Source: Herbaspirillum sp. AP02 (lineage in GTDB: Bacteria; Pseudomonadota; Gammaproteobacteria; Burkholderiales; Burkholderiaceae_D). Taken from it: a stretch of 64,000 nucleotides of DNA. Of the stretch, positions 16,672-26,291 are shown piece after piece. Each line of letters starts with the position of its first letter. Position 1 is the first letter of the stretch. A program made the position numbers and the translations under genes. The DNA lies in NCBI RefSeq assembly GCF_015767275.1, contig NZ_JADWMY010000010.1:1-64000 (forward strand), given 5' to 3'. The notes under the pieces are model-generated. The model made no database searches and was not told where the DNA came from. It saw only the letters and a program-made list of their open reading frames with translations.

Positions 16672-18090
16672 TCAGCCCCACACCTCCGCCACCCGCAACA
16701 GATTGGTGCTGCCCGGCTGTCCGAAGGGCATGCCGGCGGTGATGCCGATCTGGTCCCCCTTGCGCGCAAATCCCTCCCGCACCGCTGCCTGGCAGGCGGC
16801 ACCGACCAACTGGCTTTCGTCGTGCATCTGTTCGCTGATGGTGGAATGCACGCCCCATACCAGCGCCAGCCGTCGGGCTGTCGTCAGTTGCGGGGTAATG
16901 CAGAGGATGGGCGCGGCCGGGCGTTCGCGGGCGGCGCGCAGGCTGGTGTGGCCGGAGCTGGTGTAGGTCACCGTGGCGCTGGCACCGAGGATGCCGGTGA
17001 CGTCGCGCAGAGCGGCGCAGATGGCGTCCGGGCGATTGCGCTGCGGGGGCGCGTACTGGGCCTGCATCAGGGTGCGGTAGAGCGGGTCTTTCTCCACCTC
17101 GGTGATCACGCGGTCCATCATCGTCACCGCCTGCAACGGATAGTCCCCATTGGCCGATTCAGCCGAGAGCATCACCGCGTCCGAGCCATCATAGATGGCA
17201 CTGGCCACGTCCGAGACTTCAGCGCGGGTGGGGACCGGGGCGCTGATCATGGATTCCAGCATCTGGGTGGCAATCACGACCGGCTTGCCCTGCTGGCGGC
17301 AGGCACGCAGGATGCGCTTTTGCGTGCCCGGCACGCATTCCGGGGGCAGCTCCACGCCAAGGTCGCCGCGCGCCACCATGATGGCGTCCGAGACGTCGAC
17401 AATCTCTTCCAGCCGGTCCAGCGCAGCAGGCTTTTCCAGCTTGGAAAGAATGGCGGCGCGGCCTGCAACCAGGATGCGGGCTTCCTTCACATCTTCGGGA
17501 CGTTGTACGAAGGATAGTGCGATCCAGTCCGCGCCCATGTCCAATGCGAAATCGAGGTCGCGCCGGTCCTTGGCGGTGAGCGCCGGGATAGGCAGCACGG
17601 CATCGGGCACGTTGACGCCTTTACGGTCAGACAACACGCCGCTGTTGACCACGCGGGTAAGGATGCGGGCGCTATCGCTGGATTCGACCTGCAGCCGCAC
17701 CTTGCCATCATCGATCAACAGGCTTTGCCCGGGGCCGATGACCTCGAACAATTCCGGATGCGGCAGGCATACCCGGCGAGCGTCCCCTGGCGTCGCATCG
17801 TGGTCCAGCACGAAGACCTGCCCGGCCTCGATGCTCACACGGCCTTGGGCGAACTGGCCGATGCGCAGCTTGGGGCCTTGCAGGTCGGCCAGTACGGCGA
17901 TGGGCCGGCCGACGGCATGTTCCACCTGGCGCACGATGCGGTAGCGCACCGCATGGTCGGCGTGGCTGCCATGGCTGAAGTTGAAACGGAACACGTCGGC
18001 ACCCGCCTCGAAGAGGGCGCGGATCATCTCCGGCGTGGCACTGGCGGGACCGAGGGTGGCGACGATCTTGGCCTGGCGTTGGCGGCGCAT
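16672..18090 (-). CDS. pyk: Pyruvate kinase
   Basis: This cytosolic enzyme makes pyruvate and ATP from phosphoenolpyruvate. The 472-residue protein has the N-terminal KIVATLGPAS, the substrate-binding FRFNFSHG and the active-site signature ILSKLEKPAALDRLEEI followed by DAIMVARGDLGVE. Length is normal. The start at 18090 is chosen because AGGAGG lies 7 bases before it; an earlier ATG at 18120 lacks such a site. It starts 33 bases after glxR and is the last gene of the gcl-hyi-glxR-pyk unit, so here it probably serves glyoxylate-derived glycerate rather than general glycolysis. Confidence 0.95.
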   Translation of the reverse strand: MRRQRQAKIVATLGPASATPEMIRALFEAGADVFRFNFSHGSHADHAVRYRIVRQVEHAVGRPIAVLADLQGPKLRIGQFAQGRVSIEAGQVFVLDHDATPGDARRVCLPHPELFEVIGPGQSLLIDDGKVRLQVESSDSARILTRVVNSGVLSDRKGVNVPDAVLPIPALTAKDRRDLDFALDMGADWIALSFVQRPEDVKEARILVAGRAAILSKLEKPAALDRLEEIVDVSDAIMVARGDLGVELPPECVPGTQKRILRACRQQGKPVVIATQMLESMISAPVPTRAEVSDVASAIYDGSDAVMLSAESANGDYPLQAVTMMDRVITEVEKDPLYRTLMQAQYAPPQRNRPDAICAALRDVTGILGASATVTYTSSGHTSLRAARERPAAPILCITPQLTTARRLALVWGVHSTISEQMHDESQLVGAACQAAVREGFARKGDQIGITAGMPFGQPGSTNLLRVAEVWG

Positions 18091-18123
18091 TGGATATCCT
18101 CCTGATCTGGTCGGGATCAAGGC

Positions 18124-19011
18124 TCAGGCCTGGGCGATTTCATGATTGGACATGATCTCCACGGCGCGGCACAGCGCTGAGTGATCCAGCCCGCTCAGGC
18201 CATGGGCGGCGCAGGCATTCATCAGCTCCTGCGCGGTGGCGGTGTTGGGCAGGCTGATGCCCAGCGCCTTGGCACCTTGCAGGGCCAGGTTCAGGTCCTT
18301 CTGGTGTAACTCGATGCGGAAGCCCGGGTTGAAGCTGCGCTTGACCATGCGCTCGCCATGCACCTCCAGGATGCGCGAGGCGGCGAAACCGCCCATCAGT
18401 GCCTGCCGCACCCGGGCCGGATCGGCACCGGCCCTGGAAGCGAACAGCAGTGCCTCGGCCACGGCCTGGATGTTCAGGGCCACGATGATCTGGTTGGCGA
18501 CCTTGGTGGTCTGGCCGTCACCGTTGCCGCCCACCAGGGTGATGTTCTTGCCCATCAGTTCGAACAGGGGCTTGACGTCGTTGAAGGCCGATTCCGATCC
18601 GCCGACCATGATGGTCAGCGAGGCGGCCTTGGCGCCGACTTCGCCACCCGAGACCGGTGCGTCCAGGTACTGGCAACCGAGGGCGTTGATCTTCTGCGCG
18701 AACTCCTTGGTGGCGATGGGCGAGATGGAACTCATGTCGACCACGATCTTGCCGGGCGAGAGGCCTTCGGCCACGCCCTTTTCGCCGAACAGCACAGCCT
18801 GGACGTGCGGCGTATCCGGCACCATGACGATGACGATGTCGGCGCGCTTGGCCACTTCCGCGCCCGAGGTGCAGACGGTGGCACCGCCTTCCAGCAATCC
18901 CGCCGGCGGATTTTTCTGGTCATGCAGGTAGAGCTTGTGGCCGCCTTGTTGCAACTTGTCCGCCATGGGTGCGCCCATGATCCCCAGGCCGATGAATCCG
19001 ACTTTTGCCAT
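18124..19011 (-). CDS. glxR: 2-hydroxy-3-oxopropionate (tartronate semialdehyde) reductase
   Basis: The enzyme reduces tartronate semialdehyde to D-glycerate with NAD(P)H. The 295-residue protein starts with the Rossmann motif VGFIGLGIMGAPMA. It carries the beta-hydroxyacid dehydrogenase signature DAPVSGGEVGA and the catalytic Lys in GDGQTTKVANQ. The ATG at 19011 has GAGGAGA about 7 bases before it and is preferred to one at 19062. It lies between hyi and pyk in one leftward unit. Related 3-hydroxyisobutyrate dehydrogenases look similar, but the gcl-hyi context decides the name. Confidence 0.94.
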   Translation of the reverse strand: MAKVGFIGLGIMGAPMADKLQQGGHKLYLHDQKNPPAGLLEGGATVCTSGAEVAKRADIVIVMVPDTPHVQAVLFGEKGVAEGLSPGKIVVDMSSISPIATKEFAQKINALGCQYLDAPVSGGEVGAKAASLTIMVGGSESAFNDVKPLFELMGKNITLVGGNGDGQTTKVANQIIVALNIQAVAEALLFASRAGADPARVRQALMGGFAASRILEVHGERMVKRSFNPGFRIELHQKDLNLALQGAKALGISLPNTATAQELMNACAAHGLSGLDHSALCRAVEIMSNHEIAQA

Positions 19012-19070
19012 GCTGTGTCTCCTCAAGAAAAGATGAAATCCTGCTTGCGCGCACTTGCGCACTCATGCAC

Positions 19071-19859
19071 TCACGCGTGCTGCAAGCCGTGTTGCGCCAT
19101 CCAGCCCAGGCCGGCGACGGTGCCGGCCTGCGGTTTGTATTCGCAGCCGATCCAGCCGCGATAGCCGATCTCCTGCAGCCAGCCGAACAGGTAGCGGTAA
19201 TTGATTTCGCCGCTGCCGGGCTCGCCACGTCCGGGGTTGTCGGCCAGTTGCACGTGGCCGATCAGGGAGAGGTTAGCCTTGAGGGTGTTGGCCAGTTCGC
19301 CCTCCATGCGCTGCATGTGATAGATGTCGTACTGGACGAAGAGATTGTCCGAGCCGGTGGCCAGGATCAGTTCTACCGCCTGGCGCGTGGTGTTGAGGAA
19401 GAAGCCGGGGATATCGAAATGGTTGATCGGTTCGATCAGCAGGCGGATGCCCTGCTCCTTGAGCTTGCTGGCGGCATACTTGAGATTGCCCACCAGCACC
19501 TCGCGGGCGGCCTCGCGCGCGACACCCGGCGGCAGGATGCCGACCAGGCAGTTCAGTTGCGGCACCTCCAGCGCCTTGGCATAGCGGATCGCCTCATCGA
19601 TACCGGCGCGGAACTCGGCCACCCGGTCCGGGTGGCAGGCAATGCCCCGCTCACCCGCATCCCAGTTGCCGGCCGGCAGGTTGTGCAATACCAGTTGCAG
19701 GCGATGGGTGCGCAGCTGGTCGGCGATCTGCTGCGGCGTGAAGGCATACGGGAACAGGAATTCCACGCCCTTGAAACCGGCATCGGCCGCAGCCTTGAAG
19801 CGTTCCAGGAAAGGCTGTTCAGTAAACAGCATGGTGAGATTGGCGGCAAGTCGGGTCAT
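19071..19859 (-). CDS. hyi: Hydroxypyruvate isomerase
   Basis: The enzyme interconverts hydroxypyruvate and tartronate semialdehyde in the glycerate pathway. The 262-residue protein is a TIM-barrel sugar-isomerase-like fold with the expected acidic metal ligands in LLIEPINHFDIPGF (near residue 140) and GCEYKPQAGT near the C-terminus. The gene follows gcl by 11 bases and precedes glxR, so translation is probably coupled. Length is typical for Hyi at about 260 residues. Confidence 0.94.
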   Translation of the reverse strand: MTRLAANLTMLFTEQPFLERFKAAADAGFKGVEFLFPYAFTPQQIADQLRTHRLQLVLHNLPAGNWDAGERGIACHPDRVAEFRAGIDEAIRYAKALEVPQLNCLVGILPPGVAREAAREVLVGNLKYAASKLKEQGIRLLIEPINHFDIPGFFLNTTRQAVELILATGSDNLFVQYDIYHMQRMEGELANTLKANLSLIGHVQLADNPGRGEPGSGEINYRYLFGWLQEIGYRGWIGCEYKPQAGTVAGLGWMAQHGLQHA

Positions 19860-19870
19860 GGTGCCTCCTC

Positions 19871-21646
<1,776 letters not shown>

Positions 21647-21743
21647 GCTCGTTCTCCAGATGTCCGTTGGGATGGTGTTGATCTCTGGAGGCCATGCTAG
21701 TCATTACAAATCCGGATGATAAGTACCATCGGAATCCACTGAT

Positions 21744-21758
21744 TACTTACCAAAAGTA
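21744..21758. promoter_or_regulatory. Candidate LysR operator between gcl and its regulator
   Basis: TACTT-ACCAA-AAGTA is a perfect 5-base dyad with a 5-base spacer, close to the T-N11-A style of LysR sites. AAAAGTAT occurs here at 21752 and again at 21770. The site lies in the 157-base divergent gap, about 50 bases before the regulator start and about 100 bases before gcl, which suits control of both genes. Confidence 0.5.
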
Positions 21759-21806
21759 TGGAAACATAGAAAAAGTATTGAATTACACTGCAGCCAGGAG
21801 GAATTG

Positions 21807-22736
21807 ATGGACAAACTCAAGCAGATCGAAGCCTTCGTTTCGGTGGTGGACAAGGGCAGCCTGGCCGCCGCGGCGCTGGAAGAACAGGTCACGCCGGTGA
21901 TGATGGGCCGGCGCATCGATGCCCTGGAAAAGCGCCTGGGGACCAAGCTCATGCACCGGACCACGCGCCACCTGACGCTGACCGAGCAGGGCAGCGTCTT
22001 CCTGGATCACTGCCGCAAGCTGCTGGAACAGATGGACACGGCCGAAAAAAGCGTGGCCGAAGGGCGTCACAAGGCGACCGGCCACTTGGTGGTCTCTACG
22101 CCTGCCGCCTATGGCCGCCTGCATGTGGCGCCGCATGCCCCCACCTTCCTGGCGGCCCACCCGGAGGTGCAGATCTCCTTCAACCTGACCGATCGCGTGG
22201 TGGATCTGGTGCGCGAGGGCTATGACCTGGGCATCCGCATCGGCGGCGCCATCGAGCCCAGTTTCGTGGCCGTGCGCCTGGCCAGCAACCGGCGCGTGGT
22301 CTGCGCGGCGCCGGATTACCTGCATCGCCACGGCATCCCGCGCACGCTGGATGACCTGGCGCGGCATAACTGCCTGGCCTTCAACCTGCAGGGCGGCCAG
22401 CAGCGCGGCTGGTATTTCCAGCAGAATGGCAAGCCGGTCATCATCAAGGTACAGGGCAAGCTGGATTGCAACGATGGCGAACTGCTGCACCGCTGGGCCA
22501 GCGAAGGGCTGGGACTGGCCTGGCGCTCCACCTGGGAAATCCAGGCGCAACTGGCCTCGGGCGAGCTGGTGACGGTGCTGGACGACTACGCCCTGCCCCA
22601 CTACGACATCATGGCGGTCTACCCGCAGCAGCGGCACCTGCCGGCCAAGACGCGCTTTTTCATCGATTACCTCAAGGAAGTCTATGCCCAGCCGGACTAC
22701 TGGAACCGGGCGCGCAGCCCGGCCCGTACGGCCTGA
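21807..22736 (+). CDS. LysR-family regulator divergent from gcl
   Basis: This is a 309-residue transcription regulator with an N-terminal winged helix-turn-helix (about residues 3-60, MDKLKQIEAFVSVVDKGSLAAAA) and a C-terminal effector domain. The start at 21807 has AGGAGGA 6 bases upstream; the TTG three bases earlier would add only one residue. Transcribed away from gcl across a 157-base gap, it is the likely regulator of the glyoxylate unit, perhaps responding to glyoxylate. Unlike typical AllR (IclR-type) control in enterobacteria, a LysR protein is used here. Confidence 0.88.
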   Translation: MDKLKQIEAFVSVVDKGSLAAAALEEQVTPVMMGRRIDALEKRLGTKLMHRTTRHLTLTEQGSVFLDHCRKLLEQMDTAEKSVAEGRHKATGHLVVSTPAAYGRLHVAPHAPTFLAAHPEVQISFNLTDRVVDLVREGYDLGIRIGGAIEPSFVAVRLASNRRVVCAAPDYLHRHGIPRTLDDLARHNCLAFNLQGGQQRGWYFQQNGKPVIIKVQGKLDCNDGELLHRWASEGLGLAWRSTWEIQAQLASGELVTVLDDYALPHYDIMAVYPQQRHLPAKTRFFIDYLKEVYAQPDYWNRARSPARTA

Positions 22737-23065
22737 GGCGAAAGCCGAAAAACCGGCCTTCCCGGATGCAATCCGACAACAGTGGCAAAATCTCGGTCCT
22801 GGCGGCAATTTGCGACGATGAATTACTTACCCGTATGCCGACAATGCAATGCAACAAAATCCGCCTGCCAGGCGGGTTTTCCGCCAATCCGACCGTTATA
22901 ACCCCAGCCCAATAATGGCTATGCCCCGGCCCTTACATCGCGCATCATGAAATTCAACGACATTACGAACGCTGCCAAGACAACAGCAACGCCCACTTTC
23001 TGCCTGCCACCGCTGCAGGCGGGTTTTCCGGCGCATAAAAAAGGACCCAACGGAGACAACCCACA
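22737..23065 (+). promoter_or_regulatory. 329-base gap with two related hairpins before the purine permease
   Basis: The gap holds no gene. Two similar hairpin-plus-GTTTT elements are found: 22861-22880 and GCCTGC/GCAGGC at 23002-23020 followed by GGGTTTT. Both contain the same 14-mer AGGCGGGTTTTCCG, at 22870-22883 and 23017-23030. The second sits about 40 bases before the permease ATG and so could act as an attenuator in its leader. Confidence 0.5.
22856..22880 (+). terminator. Terminator-like hairpin after the LysR gene
   Basis: CCGCCT pairs with AGGCGG around a GCC loop, flanked by AAAAT and GTTTT. It lies about 120 bases after the LysR stop. A related hairpin occurs again at 23002-23027, just before the permease start. 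Confidence 0.6.
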
Positions 23066-24367
23066 ATGAACGCCCTGAACAGATTCTTCCGTCTGGAAGA
23101 AAACGGCACCACCGTGCGCACCGAGCTGCTGGCCGGGCTCACCACCTTCCTGACGATGGCCTACATCATCTTCGTCAATCCCTCCATCCTGGGGGACGCC
23201 GGCATGCCCAAGGATTCGGTGTTCGTCGCCACCTGCGTGGCCGCTGCCGTGGGCACCCTCATCATGGGCCTGTATGCCAACTACCCCATCGGCCTGGCGC
23301 CCGGCATGGGGCTCAATGCCTACTTCGCGTATGCCGTGGTCAAGGGCATGGGCTTCCCGTGGCAGGCCGCACTGGGCGCGGTGCTGATCTCGGGCTGCCT
23401 GTTCCTGCTGGTGAGCGTGCTGCGCATCCGGGAAGTGATCATCCAGAGCATTCCCCGTTCCTTGCGCACGGCCATCCCGGCGGGCATCGGGCTATTCCTG
23501 GCGATCATTTCGCTCAAGAGCGCGGGCATCGTCGCCGCCAATCCGGCCACCTTCGTCACACTGGGTGACCTGCACCAGCCGGCGCCGGTGATGGCCGTCA
23601 TCGGCTTCCTGGTGATCGTGGCGCTGGATCGCCTGAAGGTGCGCGGGGCGCTGTTGATCGGCATCCTGCTGGTGACGGTGCTCTCCTTCTTCTTCGGCGG
23701 CAACCATTTCTCGGGCATCTTCGCCGCGCCGCCCTCGATTGCACCGACCTTCCTGCAGCTGGATATCAAGGGCGCCATCTCCATGGGCCTGGTCAACGTG
23801 GTGCTGGTGTTCTTCCTGGTGGAACTGTTCGACGCCACCGGCACCCTGATGGGTGTGGCTACCCGCGCCGGGCTGATGAAGGACGGCAAGATGGCGCGCC
23901 TGAACAAGGCCCTGATGGCCGACAGCACCGCCATCGTTGCCGGCTCCCTGCTGGGCACCTCATCCACCACCGCCTACATCGAGAGCGCCGCCGGCGTGCA
24001 GGCCGGCGGCCGTACCGGCCTCACTGCGGTGGCCATCGCGGTGCTGTTCCTGCTGTGCCTGTTCATCGCCCCGCTGGCTGGCGTGGTACCGGCCTATGCG
24101 ACGGCACCGGCGCTGTTCTTCGTGGCCTGCCTGATGCTGCGCGAACTGGTGCATATCGACTGGGACGACACCACCGAATGCGTGCCGGCCGTGATCACGG
24201 CGCTGGTGATGCCCTTCACCTATTCGATCGCCAATGGCCTGGCACTGGGCTTCATCAGCTACGCCGGCCTGAAGCTGCTCACCGGTCGCGCCCGGGACGT
24301 GTCGGTGGTAATCTGGATCATCGCTGCGATCTTCCTGTTCAAGATCATCTACCTCGGTGGCGAATGA
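23066..24367 (+). CDS. NCS2-family adenine/guanine/hypoxanthine permease (AzgA-like)
   Basis: This is a 433-residue inner-membrane purine base permease with about 13 hydrophobic segments. The family hallmarks are LTMAYIIFVNPSILGDAG (residues about 30-47), PIGLAPGMGLNAYFAY and SSTTAYIESAAGVQAGGRTG. These place it with the AzgA/GhxP/PurP group, which carries adenine, guanine or hypoxanthine, rather than with the xanthine/urate group of the permease at 8.3 kb. It lies before the xdhABC-guaD genes, which would consume hypoxanthine and guanine. CGGAGA precedes the ATG by about 10 bases. Confidence 0.92.
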   Translation: MNALNRFFRLEENGTTVRTELLAGLTTFLTMAYIIFVNPSILGDAGMPKDSVFVATCVAAAVGTLIMGLYANYPIGLAPGMGLNAYFAYAVVKGMGFPWQAALGAVLISGCLFLLVSVLRIREVIIQSIPRSLRTAIPAGIGLFLAIISLKSAGIVAANPATFVTLGDLHQPAPVMAVIGFLVIVALDRLKVRGALLIGILLVTVLSFFFGGNHFSGIFAAPPSIAPTFLQLDIKGAISMGLVNVVLVFFLVELFDATGTLMGVATRAGLMKDGKMARLNKALMADSTAIVAGSLLGTSSTTAYIESAAGVQAGGRTGLTAVAIAVLFLLCLFIAPLAGVVPAYATAPALFFVACLMLRELVHIDWDDTTECVPAVITALVMPFTYSIANGLALGFISYAGLKLLTGRARDVSVVIWIIAAIFLFKIIYLGGE

Positions 24368-24383
24368 GCGCATGCAGCGTCAT

Positions 24384-24472
<89 letters not shown>

Positions 24473-24529
24473 CTGAACCATCGAAGAGGCGGCCCGCAAC
24501 GACAGGGGCTGCCTCTTCGGGATCGTGAC

Positions 24530-24588
24530 AAGAGGGAACCCGACAATCGTCCGCAACAATAGACTGCGGACAATCCGTTTCCTCTTTT
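24530..24588 (+). promoter_or_regulatory. Two-stem RNA-like element upstream of xdhA
   Basis: An outer stem AAGAGGGAAC (24530-24539) pairs with GTTTCCTCTT (24577-24586), 10 pairs with one G-U. An inner stem GTCCGCA (24549-24555) pairs with TGCGGAC (24565-24571). Between them is an asymmetric internal loop of 9 and 5 bases (CCGACAATC and AATCC), and TTTT closes the outer stem. The shape resembles a small riboswitch or attenuator. A purine ligand would fit the genes, but no match to a known class was computed. Confidence 0.45.
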
Positions 24589-24771
24589 GACGACCCCGGC
24601 ACGTTTCTTGAATGCCATCTGGCCACGGGAGACACCCCAGGCCGGCCGCCGCCCCAAGCGGACATGCCGCCTGAAAGCAGATCCAACAATAAGAAGCACG
24701 CCCCACGATACGCCCTGGAGCGCGCCATAAAGCAGTCTGTTTTGTAGACAATCCATATTGAGTAAAGCCAA

Positions 24772-26247
24772 ATGCCAGAGACCATCCGCCCCATCCAGTT
24801 CTACTTTCGCGGCCAGACCCACGAAGTAGCAGGCCAACCCACGACCCGCACCGTTCTGCAGCACCTGCGCGAAGACCTGCATTGCACCGGCACCAAGGAA
24901 GGCTGTGCCGAAGGCGATTGCGGAGCCTGCACCGTGGTGGTGGGCGAGCTGCGCAATGATCAGCTGGAGCTCAAGACGGTCAATTCCTGCATCCAGTTCC
25001 TGCCCACCCTGGACGGCCGGGCGCTGTTCACCGTGGAAGACCTGAAGCAGGGCGATGGCTGCCTGCACCCGGTGCAGCAGGCCATGGTGGAATGTCATGG
25101 CTCGCAGTGCGGCTTCTGCACGCCGGGGTTCGTGATGTCGCTGTGGGGCCTGTACCTGAAGCACGACCAGGATGGCGTCACGCCAACCAAGCGCGAGATT
25201 GACGACGCCCTCTCCGGCAACCTGTGCCGCTGCACCGGCTATCGCCCCATCATCGATGCGGCACGCCGCATGGGCGAACTGCCCAAGGTGGACTTCGACC
25301 GCGACGCCGTCAAGACCGCGCTACGCGCCATCGATCGCGACGCGCCACTGGCCGTGACCCATGGTGGCCAGACCTTCCACGCCCCGCGCACGTTGGCGCA
25401 GCTGCTGCAGTTGCGCGCCGAGCTGCCCAAGGCGCGCATCCTGGCCGGTTCCACCGATGTCGGCCTGTGGGTGACCAAGCAGATGCGCGAGCTGGGTGAC
25501 ATCCTCTACATCGGTCGCGTGGAGGAACTGCGCGCCATGTCCGTGCAGGAGGGCATGCTGGAGATCGGGGCCGGCGTCTCGCTGGAAGATGCCTATGCCG
25601 AAGCGGCCCGCCACTATCCGCAAGAACTGTCCGAACTATGGCAGCGCTTTGCCTCCATGCCGGTGCGCAACGCCGGCACCCTGGGCGGCAATGTCGCCAA
25701 TGGCTCGCCCATCGGCGACTCCATGCCATGGCTGATCGCGCTGGGTGCGCAGATCGTGCTGGCCGGCGTGGACGGTCAGCGGGTCATGCCCCTGGAAGAC
25801 TTCTATCTGGCCTATCAGAAGTCGGCCCTGCAAGCCAACGAGGTGGTGCAGGCCGTACGTATTCCGCTGCCCAGCAAGGAGGTGCGTTTCCGCGTGTACA
25901 AGCTCTCCAAGCGTTTCGACCAGGATATCTCGGCGGTCTGCGCCGCCTTTGCCCTGCGCATGGACGGCGACCTCATTGCCGAGGCCCGCATTGCCTTCGG
26001 CGGCATGGCGGCCACGCCCAAGCGCGCCGCGCAAGCGGAGGCACTGTTGCAAGGCCAGCCCTGGGGCGAGGCACAGGTGCGCGCTGCCATGGCTGCGCTG
26101 GCCCAGGATTACGCGCCGCTGTCGGACATGCGCGCCAGCGCCGCCTATCGCCTGCGCAGCGCGCAGAACCTGCTCTATCGCTATTGGCTGGAAACCCGCA
26201 GCGAGGCGCCGCTGGCGCGCCAGGACGTGCGCGCCTTCGCGGCGTGA
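24772..26247 (+). CDS. xdhA: Xanthine dehydrogenase small subunit (FeS/FAD)
   Basis: XdhA carries electrons from the molybdenum subunit to NAD+ during oxidation of hypoxanthine and xanthine to urate. The 491-residue protein has a plant-type [2Fe-2S] domain with Cys45, Cys50 and Cys53 in [13 protein letters not shown] second [2Fe-2S] domain has CGFCTPGF and [10 protein letters not shown] (about residues 113-165). An FAD-binding domain follows, with [14 protein letters not shown] and [17 protein letters not shown]. Length matches bacterial XdhA. It begins a unit with xdhB, xdhC and probably guaD. The ribosome site is weak (GAG), and the upstream leader looks structured. Confidence 0.96.
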   Translation: MPETIRPIQFYFRGQTHEVAGQPTTRTVLQHLREDLHCTGTKEGCAEGDCGACTVVVGELRNDQLELKTVNSCIQFLPTLDGRALFTVEDLKQGDGCLHPVQQAMVECHGSQCGFCTPGFVMSLWGLYLKHDQDGVTPTKREIDDALSGNLCRCTGYRPIIDAARRMGELPKVDFDRDAVKTALRAIDRDAPLAVTHGGQTFHAPRTLAQLLQLRAELPKARILAGSTDVGLWVTKQMRELGDILYIGRVEELRAMSVQEGMLEIGAGVSLEDAYAEAARHYPQELSELWQRFASMPVRNAGTLGGNVANGSPIGDSMPWLIALGAQIVLAGVDGQRVMPLEDFYLAYQKSALQANEVVQAVRIPLPSKEVRFRVYKLSKRFDQDISAVCAAFALRMDGDLIAEARIAFGGMAATPKRAAQAEALLQGQPWGEAQVRAAMAALAQDYAPLSDMRASAAYRLRSAQNLLYRYWLETRSEAPLARQDVRAFAA

Positions 26248-26291
26248 GTGCATCGCGTACAGCCTATCGACAGAATCCGCAGGAGAACAGC

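Noticed and set aside
25638-26291. Upstream extension of the XdhB reading by about 218 residues
   Set aside because: It runs through xdhA in another frame. The ATG at 26292 has a good ribosome site and gives normal XdhB length.
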